Position numbers and translations under genes: made by a program | NCBI RefSeq assembly: GCF_008729015.1 | Contig: NZ_RKSM01000001.1 | Location: forward strand, 930,001 to 994,000 | Length of the DNA: 64,000 nucleotides | Direction of reading: 5' to 3' | Origin: Haloarcula sp. CBA1129 | Lineage (GTDB): Archaea > Halobacteriota > Halobacteria > Halobacteriales > Haloarculaceae | The notes under the pieces: generated by a model | What the model saw: only the letters and a program-made list of their open reading frames with translations | Database searches by the model: none | Told to the model about the DNA's origin: nothing | Shown: piece after piece, positions 41,177-49,830 of the stretch | Numbering within the stretch: the first letter of the stretch is position 1 | Layout of the letters: the number at the start of each line of letters is the position of its first letter

Positions 41177-42295
41177 TCAGTTCCACTCCGATTCGAGGGC
41201 GTCCAGCAGCCGCTCGATCTCAGCGCGAGTGTTGACCGCGTGGACCGACGCGCGGACGGCATTCGGCGTCGGCAAGGCCCGAACGACGATTCCCTCCGAC
41301 GCGAGTCGGTCAACCGTCTCTTCGGGGTCATCCACATCGATGGTCACGAGTCCCGACTCGGGGTCCGCTGGGCTGAGAAGCCGGTTGTCAGGAAGTCCAT
41401 CGGCCAGATGGCCGGCCAATTCCTGAATCCGGGTAGCGATACGGTCGACTCCAACTTCGTCTATCGCCTCGATTGCTTCCGCCAAGGCGACGTGTGGGGC
41501 CGGGTTGGCCGAGCCGACCTCGAATCGTCGGGCGCCAGCTGCAAACTCGTAGGGATCAGCAGTCGGCGTCTCGACACTTCGGTAACCAACTGTCGTGGGT
41601 AGCAGGGAGTCAGCAGCTGTCCGGTCGACATAGAGGAAGCCGCCGCCCCACAGTCCCAGCAGCCACTTGTGCCCGGCCGCCGCGACGGCGTCCGCCCCCC
41701 ACTCGCTGACATTGAGTGGAAGCTGTCCCGGCACTTGCACGGCGTCGACGAGTGCGAACGCGCCAGCTTCATGAGCGATGTCTACGAGATCGGCAACGGG
41801 TAACTGGGTGCCGTGCGTCCAAGTCACGGCACTGAAACAGGCTAGGCGCGCGTCGGCGACGGCCTCGGAAAAGGCGTCGACGTCGACGCGGCCGTTCTCC
41901 GTCTCGACGACGCGGACATCGACGCCCTCCTGTTCTAGGCGTTGCCATGGGAGCGTTCCAGCTGGGTGCTCGAGATCGGTTCGCACGACGGTATCGCCGG
42001 GCCCCCAGTCGATGGCAGTCGCGACAGCGTTGATGCCCGCAGTCGTGCTCTCCGTGAGCGCGATCTCGTCGGCGTCCGCACTGACGAAGGTGGCGACGCG
42101 CTCCCGCACGCGGTCATAGGTGTCGAACGCCACCTCGTACGGGTCGTTTCGCGTGCTCGTTTCGTACTCGTGTGACTGCACGAACTCGTCAGCAGCCTCG
42201 ACGACGTACCGTGGGCTCGGCCCGTGGGCACCGAAATTCAGATAGACGTCCTCGTGCAAGGCGGGCGTGTCGGCGCGAAGTTCTCTCGGGTTCAT
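41177..42295 (-). CDS. Class V aminotransferase-fold PLP enzyme, 372 aa
   Basis: Resembles cysteine desulfurases: YLNFGAHGPSPRYVVEA, TESTTAGINAVATAI, VTWTHGTQLPVADLVDIA and the PLP lysine in VAAAGHKWLLGLWGGGFLYV. The C-terminal active-site Cys loop of true desulfurases is not seen: the only Cys is in RLACFSAV. So a desulfurase using that Cys is doubtful; a lyase or epimerase-like role on a sulfur amino acid is possible. Followed by a thioredoxin gene transcribed with it. Confidence 0.85.
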   Translation of the reverse strand: MNPRELRADTPALHEDVYLNFGAHGPSPRYVVEAADEFVQSHEYETSTRNDPYEVAFDTYDRVRERVATFVSADADEIALTESTTAGINAVATAIDWGPGDTVVRTDLEHPAGTLPWQRLEQEGVDVRVVETENGRVDVDAFSEAVADARLACFSAVTWTHGTQLPVADLVDIAHEAGAFALVDAVQVPGQLPLNVSEWGADAVAAAGHKWLLGLWGGGFLYVDRTAADSLLPTTVGYRSVETPTADPYEFAAGARRFEVGSANPAPHVALAEAIEAIDEVGVDRIATRIQELAGHLADGLPDNRLLSPADPESGLVTIDVDDPEETVDRLASEGIVVRALPTPNAVRASVHAVNTRAEIERLLDALESEWN

Positions 42296-42310
42296 CTCGG
42301 TGCTGGTGAG

Positions 42311-42649
42311 TTAGTCCCGATACTGGGCGATCAGTTCGCGAAGCGTCTGTTCGTTCTGGCCGCCTCGGAGCTGTTTCACCGGTTGCCCGTCGACAAACAG
42401 GACGAACGTGGGCGTGCTCTGGGCACCGAACACGATGGCAGTTTCGAGATTTGATTCGATGTCGATCGTCAGGATCGTCGCGTCAGTGTCTTCCGCGAGT
42501 GTTTCGAGAACCGGCTTCATTCGTGTGCAGGTGCCACACCACTCCGTGTAGAACTCCACGAGTGCGACGCTGCTGTCTTCGACGACCGTTTCGAGGTCGT
42601 CGTCTCCGAGCGAAACCACGCGGTCCATCTCCGCTGTCTGTGTTGCCAT
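42311..42649 (-). CDS. Thioredoxin-family protein, 112 aa
   Basis: WCGTC at residues 37-41, a variant of the classic WCGPC, then TRMKPVLETLAED and the cis-Pro loop GAQSTPTFVLFVDG. Likely a disulfide or persulfide-reducing partner in the sulfur cluster. ACAATACA (42696, one base from the cluster motif) lies 47 bases upstream. The aminotransferase-like gene starts 15 bases after its stop. Confidence 0.93.
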   Translation of the reverse strand: MATQTAEMDRVVSLGDDDLETVVEDSSVALVEFYTEWCGTCTRMKPVLETLAEDTDATILTIDIESNLETAIVFGAQSTPTFVLFVDGQPVKQLRGGQNEQTLRELIAQYRD

Positions 42650-42766
42650 TACGATACTATACGTGCCGGATGTTTAACAGTCTTGGGCTAACCACACAAT
42701 ACAATTTGGATCGGTAACTCCCCCAGCTACATCAACTGGGAGAACGGCCCAGTCCACAGAGACCGA

Positions 42767-43393
42767 TCAGTGTGACTTCGTGGTAGATTGCGCACGGCCA
42801 AGCGCGCCTGCAAGCACCAGCAGGTAGCCCAGCCCATACTGGACATCCGGATCACGTAATCCGCGAAGCAGTCCAACGGCCCCAACCTGCTCGGGGGAGC
42901 TCTGCTCCGCTTCTCCGACGCTCTCTAGCAGCGTGTGGATGCCATCACGAATATCGTCGTCCGCGGCCGTCTGCGCGACTTCGCCGACCGCTGCACCGGT
43001 ACCAGCCAGTGATGTGACCATCTCGTCGTCGAGCGCCGCGGTCGCCAGCGAGCCTACCTCCGCGAGTTCGGCCAATTCGTCGAGCGTCCCGCTTTGCTGG
43101 AGCACGACGAGCGTGTCGAGCGCTTCGCGCAGTTCGTCGCCGTTCGCCCCGACTGTCTCGGCCAGTGCCACGGTCTCGTCCGTCGCGAGGCCGTCGGCGG
43201 ACTCGGCGAGGGTCGATCCCGTGGCCGAGAGCTCGCGGACCATCTCGTCGTCGAGCGCGCTCTCGCCCAGCGAGATCACGTCCAGTAGCTCGTTGACGGC
43301 GTCGAGGCGCTCCACGAACTCGGCGACAGCTTCGGGGTTCTGTTCGATTGCCGACTCCAACTCGGACGGGTCAGGGTTCTGCGGTTCAGACAT
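42767..43393 (-). CDS. DUF1641-family protein, 208 aa
   Basis: Acidic, helical. It contains ELLDVISLGESALDDEMVRE and a parallel LATAALDDEMVTSLAGTG, i.e. two related helical units, and GLLRGLRDPDVQYGLGYLL at the C-terminus, the best conserved DUF1641 block. Such proteins sit next to sulfide:quinone oxidoreductases and may anchor them to the membrane; the last segment (YGLGYLLVLAGALG) is hydrophobic. The flavoprotein gene lies directly upstream (2-base gap). Confidence 0.85.
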   Translation of the reverse strand: MSEPQNPDPSELESAIEQNPEAVAEFVERLDAVNELLDVISLGESALDDEMVRELSATGSTLAESADGLATDETVALAETVGANGDELREALDTLVVLQQSGTLDELAELAEVGSLATAALDDEMVTSLAGTGAAVGEVAQTAADDDIRDGIHTLLESVGEAEQSSPEQVGAVGLLRGLRDPDVQYGLGYLLVLAGALGRAQSTTKSH

Positions 43394-43395
43394 GA

Positions 43396-44541
43396 TCAGA
43401 GCAGTCCTCGTGCAGTCAGCCAGTAGGACTCGTTGTACGCCAGCTTCGACCAGTGAAGTTTCTGGGAGGGTGGCGCCGGCGACGGCGGATTCTCATAGTC
43501 GAACTCGACGAACGATGCCGCATCCATCCCCGTCTCAATGAAGCACAGCGTCTTCCCGTCATAGGTCGCCGTCGCCGGGCGGCCGCGAATCTCACTGGCG
43601 AGGCGCTGGCCGACGACGCCGGCCTGGTAGTGCGCGACGCTGCCCGCGTTCGGGACACCGGTGTCGGCGGTGTCGCCGAGCGCGTAGACGTTCTCAGCAG
43701 CCTCGGCTTCCAACGTGTGCTTGTCGACGTCGACCCAGCCGTCGTCTCCAAGCCCCGCCTCCTCGATCAGGTCGACGCCGCTGTGGGGCGGAATCGTCAC
43801 GAGGAGGTCGTAATCGAGTTCGGTCCCCTCCATCGACGTGATGGTCTCCGCCTCCGCGTCGATCGACTCGGCGTTGAAGAACGTCTCCACTTGGATGTCC
43901 CGTTCCTCCATGATTGGGCGAGCCCACTCGGCGATATGGGGGTTGCCGTGGACGCGCTGGATCGGGTACGTGTAGGTGATGTCGACGTCGTCTCGCAGGC
44001 CACGCTCGCGGAGCCAGTCGTCGGCCATGAAGACGAACTCCAGTGGCGCCGCCGGACACATGTGGGGGGTCCCGATGACACTCAACACGAGTTCGCCCTC
44101 GGTGAACGACAGCAGTTCGTCGCGCAGATCGGTCGCGCCCGACTCGCTGTAGTAGTTGTGACCGCCCTCTGTGAGACCGGGGATCTGGTCGGACTCCAGC
44201 GTCGATCCGGTCGCTAGCACGAGGTAATCGTATTCGATGACGTCGTTGCCCTCCATGCTCTCCAGTTGCTGGGACTCGGTGTTGATCTCGGAGACGCGGT
44301 CGATCCGGAGATCGACAGCGTCGTCGACGAGGTCCTCGAGCGGGCGGCGGCCATCGTCTAGTTCACGCTGGCCGAACGGCACGTACAGCCAGACCGGTTT
44401 GTAGACGTGGTCGTGGTCGTCGTTGACCAGCGTGATGCGGACATCGCCGGCGTCGAGTTCGGGTTCGAGTCGGTCCGCGAGGTCGTTCGCGAGGACGGTG
44501 CCACCGGTCCCGCCGCCGACGATGACGACGTGCTCAGTCAT
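43396..44541 (-). CDS. Sulfide:quinone oxidoreductase-like flavoprotein, 381 aa
   Basis: NDH-2/SQR family. The FAD motif IVGGGTGGTV is at 7-16 and the second Rossmann block VLATGSTLESDQIPGL at ~108-122; YALGDTADTGVPNAGS carries the FAD-binding Asp. Two conserved-position cysteines are visible (C162 in HMCPAAP and C333 in TLCFIE); the third Cys of classical SQR is not, so the catalytic cycle may differ. It oxidises sulfide or persulfide and reduces quinone at the membrane. The start overlaps the stop of the TusA gene by ATGA. Confidence 0.88.
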   Translation of the reverse strand: MTEHVVIVGGGTGGTVLANDLADRLEPELDAGDVRITLVNDDHDHVYKPVWLYVPFGQRELDDGRRPLEDLVDDAVDLRIDRVSEINTESQQLESMEGNDVIEYDYLVLATGSTLESDQIPGLTEGGHNYYSESGATDLRDELLSFTEGELVLSVIGTPHMCPAAPLEFVFMADDWLRERGLRDDVDITYTYPIQRVHGNPHIAEWARPIMEERDIQVETFFNAESIDAEAETITSMEGTELDYDLLVTIPPHSGVDLIEEAGLGDDGWVDVDKHTLEAEAAENVYALGDTADTGVPNAGSVAHYQAGVVGQRLASEIRGRPATATYDGKTLCFIETGMDAASFVEFDYENPPSPAPPSQKLHWSKLAYNESYWLTARGLL

Positions 44542-44774
44542 GCTTTTTCCACGTAGAACGCGTTGTGGTCGTCGAGCTCTTCGACCGCGATTAGTTCGTT
44601 ACCGGCCTCCTCGGCCCACTCGGGAACGTCGGTAAGCGACTGGTCGTTGTCGCTCAGAAGTCGGATCACGTCTCCCGACTCTGCGCTCCGAATTTTTCCG
44701 ATGAGGTCCATCAGCGGACCAGGACAGGTTGCGCCTTTGGCGTCGACAGTATCGTCAGGCTCGATGTCAGTCAT
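44538..44774 (-). CDS. TusA-family sulfur carrier, 78 aa
   Basis: Contains VDAKGATCPGPLMDLIGKI, with the CPGP persulfide site near residue 18, and IRLLSDNDQSLTDVPEWAEE. Second TusA of the cluster, overlapping the SQR-like gene's start by four bases and probably serving as its sulfur acceptor or donor. ACAATACT (44813-44820, minus orientation) lies ~40 bases upstream. Confidence 0.95.
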   Translation of the reverse strand: MTDIEPDDTVDAKGATCPGPLMDLIGKIRSAESGDVIRLLSDNDQSLTDVPEWAEEAGNELIAVEELDDHNAFYVEKA

Positions 44775-44901
44775 AGAGTGCTCACAGGCGATAGTTGGAA
44801 CTGGAATGTATTAGTATTGTATGGTAGTTCCAAGATTCTGAAAATCCGATGGCTCGAATCAGCCAGTAGGGAGGAATCACGGAATCCCAGATCGAGGGCG
44901 T

Positions 44902-45495
44902 TCACCGCTCGAAGACGAGCGCGTAGTGGTACGGCGGCAGATCGACCCGCTGGTCAAGCTCAAACGCTGCGGCCGGCAGCACGGCATCTTCGGTTTCTTC
45001 CGGCGTCATCCGACGTTCCGTCGGAGGTCCCCGAGGTTCAGTTCCGATAGTCGTCGTCTCACGCGGGCGCTCGTGCCAGTTGACGACGACCAAGCTCCCG
45101 CCAGGTTCAATCGCTCGGAACGCCTGCTCGACCAATCCTGACTGGTCGTCGACGCCGTGGAACGTGTTTGCCACTACGAGCGTGCTGACCGGTTCCGGAA
45201 GAACTTCAGCCAGATTCCGGGCGTCACCGTGACTCGGAACGACGTTCTCGATCCCCTGCCGTTCGGCGAGATTATCGAGTTCATCGAGCAGTGACGCATC
45301 CAAGTCGATCGCGTAAACTGGCTCGGGTGCGACAATCCGAGCAGCTGGGAGCGCAAAGTAGCCACTCCCACAGCCAACCTCGGCGACTGACTCGCCTGAC
45401 TCGACGCCGAGTTTCCGGAGCGTCGCACCGGGTGTCGGCCAGAGTTTGCTCCACCAGTCCCAGTCGGGCTGACCGGTGTTCTGGAACCGATCCAT
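44902..45495 (-). CDS. SAM-dependent methyltransferase, 197 aa
   Basis: Class I methyltransferase: EVGCGSGYFALPAARIVAP (motif I), YAIDLDASLLDELDN (acidic loop), HGDARNLAEV and TLVVANTFHGV (motif IV). N-terminal WDWWSKLWPTPGATLRKLG is typical of small haloarchaeal members. Substrate unknown; a methyltransferase in this context could act on thiols or sulfide. It follows the DUF2892 gene by 2 bases. Confidence 0.9.
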   Translation of the reverse strand: MDRFQNTGQPDWDWWSKLWPTPGATLRKLGVESGESVAEVGCGSGYFALPAARIVAPEPVYAIDLDASLLDELDNLAERQGIENVVPSHGDARNLAEVLPEPVSTLVVANTFHGVDDQSGLVEQAFRAIEPGGSLVVVNWHERPRETTTIGTEPRGPPTERRMTPEETEDAVLPAAAFELDQRVDLPPYHYALVFER

Positions 45496-45497
45496 CC

Positions 45498-45716
45498 CTA
45501 GCGGGACCCCGACGTGTCCACTCCTAGCAGGCGATACAGGAGACAGACCCGGATGAGTCCAGTCCCGGCGAGAACGGACCCAAGCAGCGTCAGCACTGTG
45601 CCGACAGCTGTCCCGAGTCCAAGCAACCCCCCAAGTGAGGCCAATCCGACAGCCACCAGACCTACCCCAACGACGATTCGGGTTCGTCTGTCAGCTGCAC
45701 CAATATTGCTCTTCAT
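45498..45716 (-). CDS. DUF2892-family membrane protein, 72 aa
   Basis: ATG at 45716. MKSNIGAADRRTRIVVGVGL, then two hydrophobic helices and RVCLLYRLLGVDTSGSR. The NIGxxDRxxRxxxG opening is the DUF2892/YgaP-like signature; these often accompany rhodaneses. Two membrane spans. Translated with the methyltransferase gene. Confidence 0.9.
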   Translation of the reverse strand: MKSNIGAADRRTRIVVGVGLVAVGLASLGGLLGLGTAVGTVLTLLGSVLAGTGLIRVCLLYRLLGVDTSGSR

Positions 45717-45809
45717 ACCCACAAATATACTATACTACCACCTAAGTCTTTCCCGACGACTGCTCGTCATCGAGACAGTGAACCCGGTCCATCACCGAAC
45801 CCGTAGCTG

Positions 45810-47060
45810 CTACCGGTCGATCTGGGACTGCCACCGGGCTGGTAGCTGAGCGTAAACGACGGCGTTGTCGACAAGCACGTCGACCGGGACGTACTCGTCG
45901 TGGGCGTGGACGGTATCGGTCCCCAGCGCGAACTCGACGGTCGAGATGCCTGCATTCCGGAGTTTCTTGGCGTCACCACCACCCGTAGCGCTCCGTCTGA
46001 AGACGTGATTACCCGTGATCTCCTCCGCGGTCGACGCAACGGCTTCGACGAGTGGGCTGGCAGGATCTTCGGCCGTACCGACGCTCCAAGAGACGTCGGC
46101 GATTGTGATACCTTTACAGTCGGCAACGCACTCGCGAATCTCAGCGAGCACATCGGGCGTGTGGACACCTGCGGTCAGTCGCACGTCAACTTCGGCGTAC
46201 GCAGACTGCGGGACGGTGTTTATCGCGTCCCCACCCTCAAGGACGCCGAGATTGATCGAAGGGTACCAGAACAGATCTCGAACGGTGGCCTCGCCCATCG
46301 AGGAGGCGTAGTATTCGACTGATTCCTCGACAATCGGTGCCACGTCATCGTCGATTTCGAGTCTCTGGGTGCCAAACCGTTCACGCATCGTCTCGATGGC
46401 GTCGTAGAGTCGGTCGATGGCATTGACGCCGAGTACCGGCCGTGAGCCGTGGGCCCCTTCGCCGCTGGCTTCGAGAGTCAACCAGATGCTGCCCCGGTCT
46501 GCGACTGTGACAGAGTGGCGACCCTCCTCGCAGGTCGGCTCGCCGATCACGCACGCGTCAGCGTCGAGCCGTCCAGTATCCAGCAACGCGGGCAACCCGG
46601 CGTCACCACCCACTTCCTCGTCGCTCACGAACGCGAACTGGAGGTCGACAGGTGGCTCTGTGTCGGTGGCTGTGACGGCCCGAATTGCGAACAGCATCGA
46701 CGCCACGGCACCTTTCATGTCGGTCGCGCCGCGGCCGTAGACGCGTTCGTCGACGCGCTCGCCAAGTGGAGCGTATGACCAAGCTTCAGCGTCGAAAGGC
46801 ACCGTATCGAGGTGGCCACTATATAGCAACGTGTGGTCAGACCCACTCGGAACTCGAACGAGCAGATTCGGCTTTGCTGGATCAGCTGCAAAACGCTCCA
46901 CTTCGACCGGAAGCGGGCCGAGGAATTGTTCGATCTCGGCGACGATCTCGCACGTCTCGCCTGGCGGGTTCGACGTGTCAATTGCAAGAAGATTCAGGGC
47001 AAGCGTGACCAGTTCCTCGCGGTGGGCTCGAACATACTCGGAGGGAGTCACGTCGCTCAT
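45810..47060 (-). CDS. M20-family metallopeptidase, 416 aa
   Basis: ArgE/DapE/ACY1 family. The metal sites are in LLYSGHLDTVPFD and VYGRGATDMKGAVASML, the catalytic Glu in FVSDEEVGGDAG, and DADACVIGEPTCEEGRHSVT follows. It hydrolyses N-acyl amino acids or small peptides. The ATG at 47060 is fixed by an ATGA overlap with the 48-residue gene upstream. Its link with sulfur chemistry could be release of Cys from gamma-glutamyl or acyl conjugates; that is speculation. Confidence 0.92.
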   Translation of the reverse strand: MSDVTPSEYVRAHREELVTLALNLLAIDTSNPPGETCEIVAEIEQFLGPLPVEVERFAADPAKPNLLVRVPSGSDHTLLYSGHLDTVPFDAEAWSYAPLGERVDERVYGRGATDMKGAVASMLFAIRAVTATDTEPPVDLQFAFVSDEEVGGDAGLPALLDTGRLDADACVIGEPTCEEGRHSVTVADRGSIWLTLEASGEGAHGSRPVLGVNAIDRLYDAIETMRERFGTQRLEIDDDVAPIVEESVEYYASSMGEATVRDLFWYPSINLGVLEGGDAINTVPQSAYAEVDVRLTAGVHTPDVLAEIRECVADCKGITIADVSWSVGTAEDPASPLVEAVASTAEEITGNHVFRRSATGGGDAKKLRNAGISTVEFALGTDTVHAHDEYVPVDVLVDNAVVYAQLPARWQSQIDR

Positions 47061-47203
47061 TCGCACTCTACCCCGCCGAACACCTTCGCCGCCCGTGGAA
47101 TCGCGAAGGAAACCACGTCCATCTCATGGCCTTCGCGCTTGGCCTTGATCGCAGTGGGCAGCTCCGTGGTGTCACCGTCGACGACCACGAGCGTATCGCT
47201 CAT
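47057..47203 (-). CDS. Small hypothetical protein, 48 aa
   Basis: MSDTLVVVDGDTTELPTAIK, then AKREGHEMDVVSFAIPRAAK and VFGGVECE. A beta-alpha-beta fragment that resembles the start of a DsrE-like or Rossmann fold but is complete as a small gene. It overlaps the peptidase start by four bases. ACAATACT at 47249-47256 lies about 46 bases upstream, at promoter distance. Confidence 0.6.
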   Translation of the reverse strand: MSDTLVVVDGDTTELPTAIKAKREGHEMDVVSFAIPRAAKVFGGVECE

Positions 47204-47321
47204 ACCTATCGTTTTGGCTGGCTCGAACTAAAGTATTTCGCAGATCATACAATACTGTGGGGAGAGCCGGGGCCGACACCACACGAACCGAGATGAGATC
47301 ACCACGCGGGCTCCCCGAGCG

Positions 47322-48481
47322 TCACGCACCGGCCGGATCGGCGACAGCGTCGTCCGTCCGGTCGAACAGCCCTGCGAACAGCTTCCGTTCCGCCGCGCGG
47401 AGGTGCTGGGTGAACGTCGACTGGTTGATCCCCATCGTCGCGGCGACCTCCTCGCCGCTGGCGTCGCGCGGCCACTCGAAGAACCCCGCGAAGTAGGCCG
47501 TCTGGGCGGCCTCGAGCTGTCGGTCGGTCAGCGACTCCCCGAAGGCCGTCCGGAGCTTCGTCTCGGCGGCCGCGTCGGGCTCTCGCTCGTGCTGGGCGAC
47601 CAAATCCAAATCCGGGTACGTCGACTGAACGGCCTCGACGATCGACCGAACGTCGTTGGACAGAGCGATATCGACGACGAGGCGGCCCGAACCCTCGGTA
47701 ACCGTCTGGGACTGGACGGCTGCGCCGTACCGAGCCAGCGTCGTCACGACGGCGTCGTCGAGGGTCAGCCTGACTGCGCACCGCTCGTCGCCGGCGCACA
47801 GGACTTCGGACCGTTCGATTCCCGGAGCGTCACGGGCGTGAGCCGCGACGGCGTCCGGTTCGCAGTCCAGCATGGTGACGTAGGCGGCGCAGTCTCCATC
47901 TCCGCCGTCCCCGACTCGGTCGAGTTCGACCGTACACTCCAGCGCCGCCGACAGCGAAACCAGCGGATCGTCCGTCCCGTCGAGCCGGAACTCGAGGCGC
48001 GTCACCTCGTCGGATGCGAGCGTCCGTCGGTTCTCGGCCGCGTTGATGGCGTCCCCGACAGCCAGTCCGAGTTCGGCGAACACCTCCCGGTCGATGGCCT
48101 CGAATGCACCCTCAGTCGCAGCCTCGACGAACAGCGCACCGTAGTCGGCGTCTTGGTACGATAACGGGACGACGCACCCGCGGCCGCTCCATGGTCGTTG
48201 ACGGGCGCCCAGCTGTCATCGACGAACGCCGGTCGCCGTTCTTCGAGGACCGTTTCCGTGACATCTCGGTAGGTCGACGAGCCGTCGAGATGAGTCTCAG
48301 TCCCCTCGGGATTGGTGCCGGCGGTGGCCCGGACGGCAACGCCCCCGTCGACGAGCCGAGGAGTGCCGACCCAAGCGGCGTCGAACAGATGCGAGCCCGT
48401 GAACCGGTCACAGAGTACCCGCTCTATTTCGCTCCGGCTCGACGCCGCCACCGTTGTTAGAACGGCTAATCGAGGACGCAC
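47322..48481 (-). pseudogene. HTH-10 regulator (Bat-like), broken by a frameshift
   Basis: The first frame (GTG 48481) encodes MRPRLAVLTTVAASSRSEIE and a GAF-like domain to WAPVNDH. At about 48190 one base is missing; the continuation (WSGRGCVVPLSYQDADYG, ALFVEAATEGAFEAIDREVF) is in another frame and runs to the end. The C-terminal HTH-10 domain is intact (LTDRQLEAAQTAYFAGFFEW). The intact product would have ~385 residues. A GTG/ATG internal start at 48083 could still make the 253-residue C-terminal part, including the DNA-binding domain. Confidence 0.8.
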
Positions 48482-48551
48482 AAAAAATCCATCAGCAACG
48501 ACCGATTCTCCAAGAGACGCTCGCTACCGCTACGCAACCGAGGAGTGAGGC

Positions 48552-48892
48552 CTAACTAAAGACGAATGGGCGGGTGTTTTTCTCACCTGTTGGGAGGGAG
48601 ACGTACATCCCTGCTTCTATGGGTCGTTCACCGTCAGGTGTTCGTAAGGTTCCATGCCCAGATAAGATGAACATGGCCTCTTCGTTCCATAGTGGCAGTG
48701 ATAGGGATGTGGTCGCTTCCCACTTGGAACCTCGTAAAGCGTACAGCCCAGTTTCTCTCCATCTGCCGCCTGCCCGAGTCCCTCCCACCGGTGAACGAGT
48801 TGCCCGCCATTATCCCGTTCAACCCACTCAATGCCGTCTTGATGGACAATTCCGATGGTATTCTTGTTTTCATCCTCGTGTGTGGAACTCAT
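48552..48892 (-). pseudogene. Cupin-domain protein, frameshifted
   Basis: ATG at 48892: MSSTHEDENKNTIGIVHQDG, then LVHRWEGLGQAADGEKLGCT and HPYHCHY. One base difference near 48697 shifts the frame, and the second cupin motif (NEEAMFILSGHGTLRTPDG, then PIEAGMYVSLPTGEKNT) is found in the other frame. The C-terminal end is lost soon after. The metal-binding HxH and the second motif can no longer be joined. Confidence 0.75.
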
Positions 48893-49830
48893 ATCGTTCT
48901 CCAGTACTGCTCTCGACTCCCCCCAAGGCCAACCTTGCTCACCACAAGCTATACTTCCAGCAGTCACTAGTCGGTGCGATGAGCTACCGTACCCGCTAAT
49001 CTCCAAAAAGCGGATCCGGTACGACGTCGACAGCCAACTGCGTCCCAAACGCGTCGATATTGAGAGATTGCCTCGCGGCATTCACCCAACAGCTCGGCGT
49101 GTCTGCCCTCAAAGGATGAGTTCGTCGTCGACAGGGGTATCGTGGTCCGCAATACGATCATCGAGGCCGCCCAGATTTGTTTCGGCCTCCGGATGCCAAA
49201 CCTCTCCTCAGCGACGTTGGCCAGCTCGCAGGACCGATTCCTGAGGACAATAATCGGGACACTCGATTTCTTCTGATGTGTTTTCGATCTCGGTTTCGAG
49301 TATAGTAATCGCTCATCGGTGTTTCGTACAGTTCCACATGGTTGGTTCCCGGCCCGACGGCGTATCGAAGTAATGTCTGAAGAAGTTAGCCGAAGTTCCG
49401 CAAGATTCACATCTAGCAAACCCCGCTGTGACAAATACAAACCGATGTTCTAACCATAAGGATCCAATTTTACCCTTTAGTCCTCAATATTACATGCAAA
49501 ATCATATCCTGTCCCTATATCTGTATAATATATAGTTAAAACTTCGATATACTTTGCTATTCCTTCTTTGATGGTGACGATCTCATCATTCATATCATCT
49601 TTTACTGTACCAACTTCCGGATTCTGATCTTGATCTGATTGAGATAATTAGAGTACACTTCGATCACAAGCAGGCCATCACTTGGGCGAGCAGGGTATTC
49701 TTATTACACTGAAGAGAGAAGAAAAGTACGGAATGAGGAAACCGTGATGATGGCAGTCTCGAGTGGGTATGTAGTTCATTTTGTGTTGATGAGGAGAAAT
49801 TTATTGTATACCTACGTAGTGTGTTAACAT
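48893..49830. other. Decayed and AT-rich stretch
   Basis: 48893-49440 contains native-looking short pieces in changing frames (e.g. ADTPSCWVNAARQSLNIDAF), suggesting a dead gene that I cannot identify. 49440-49830 is AT-rich without a gene; its end (49795-49830) is the likely promoter of the membrane gene at 49831. Confidence 0.4.
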
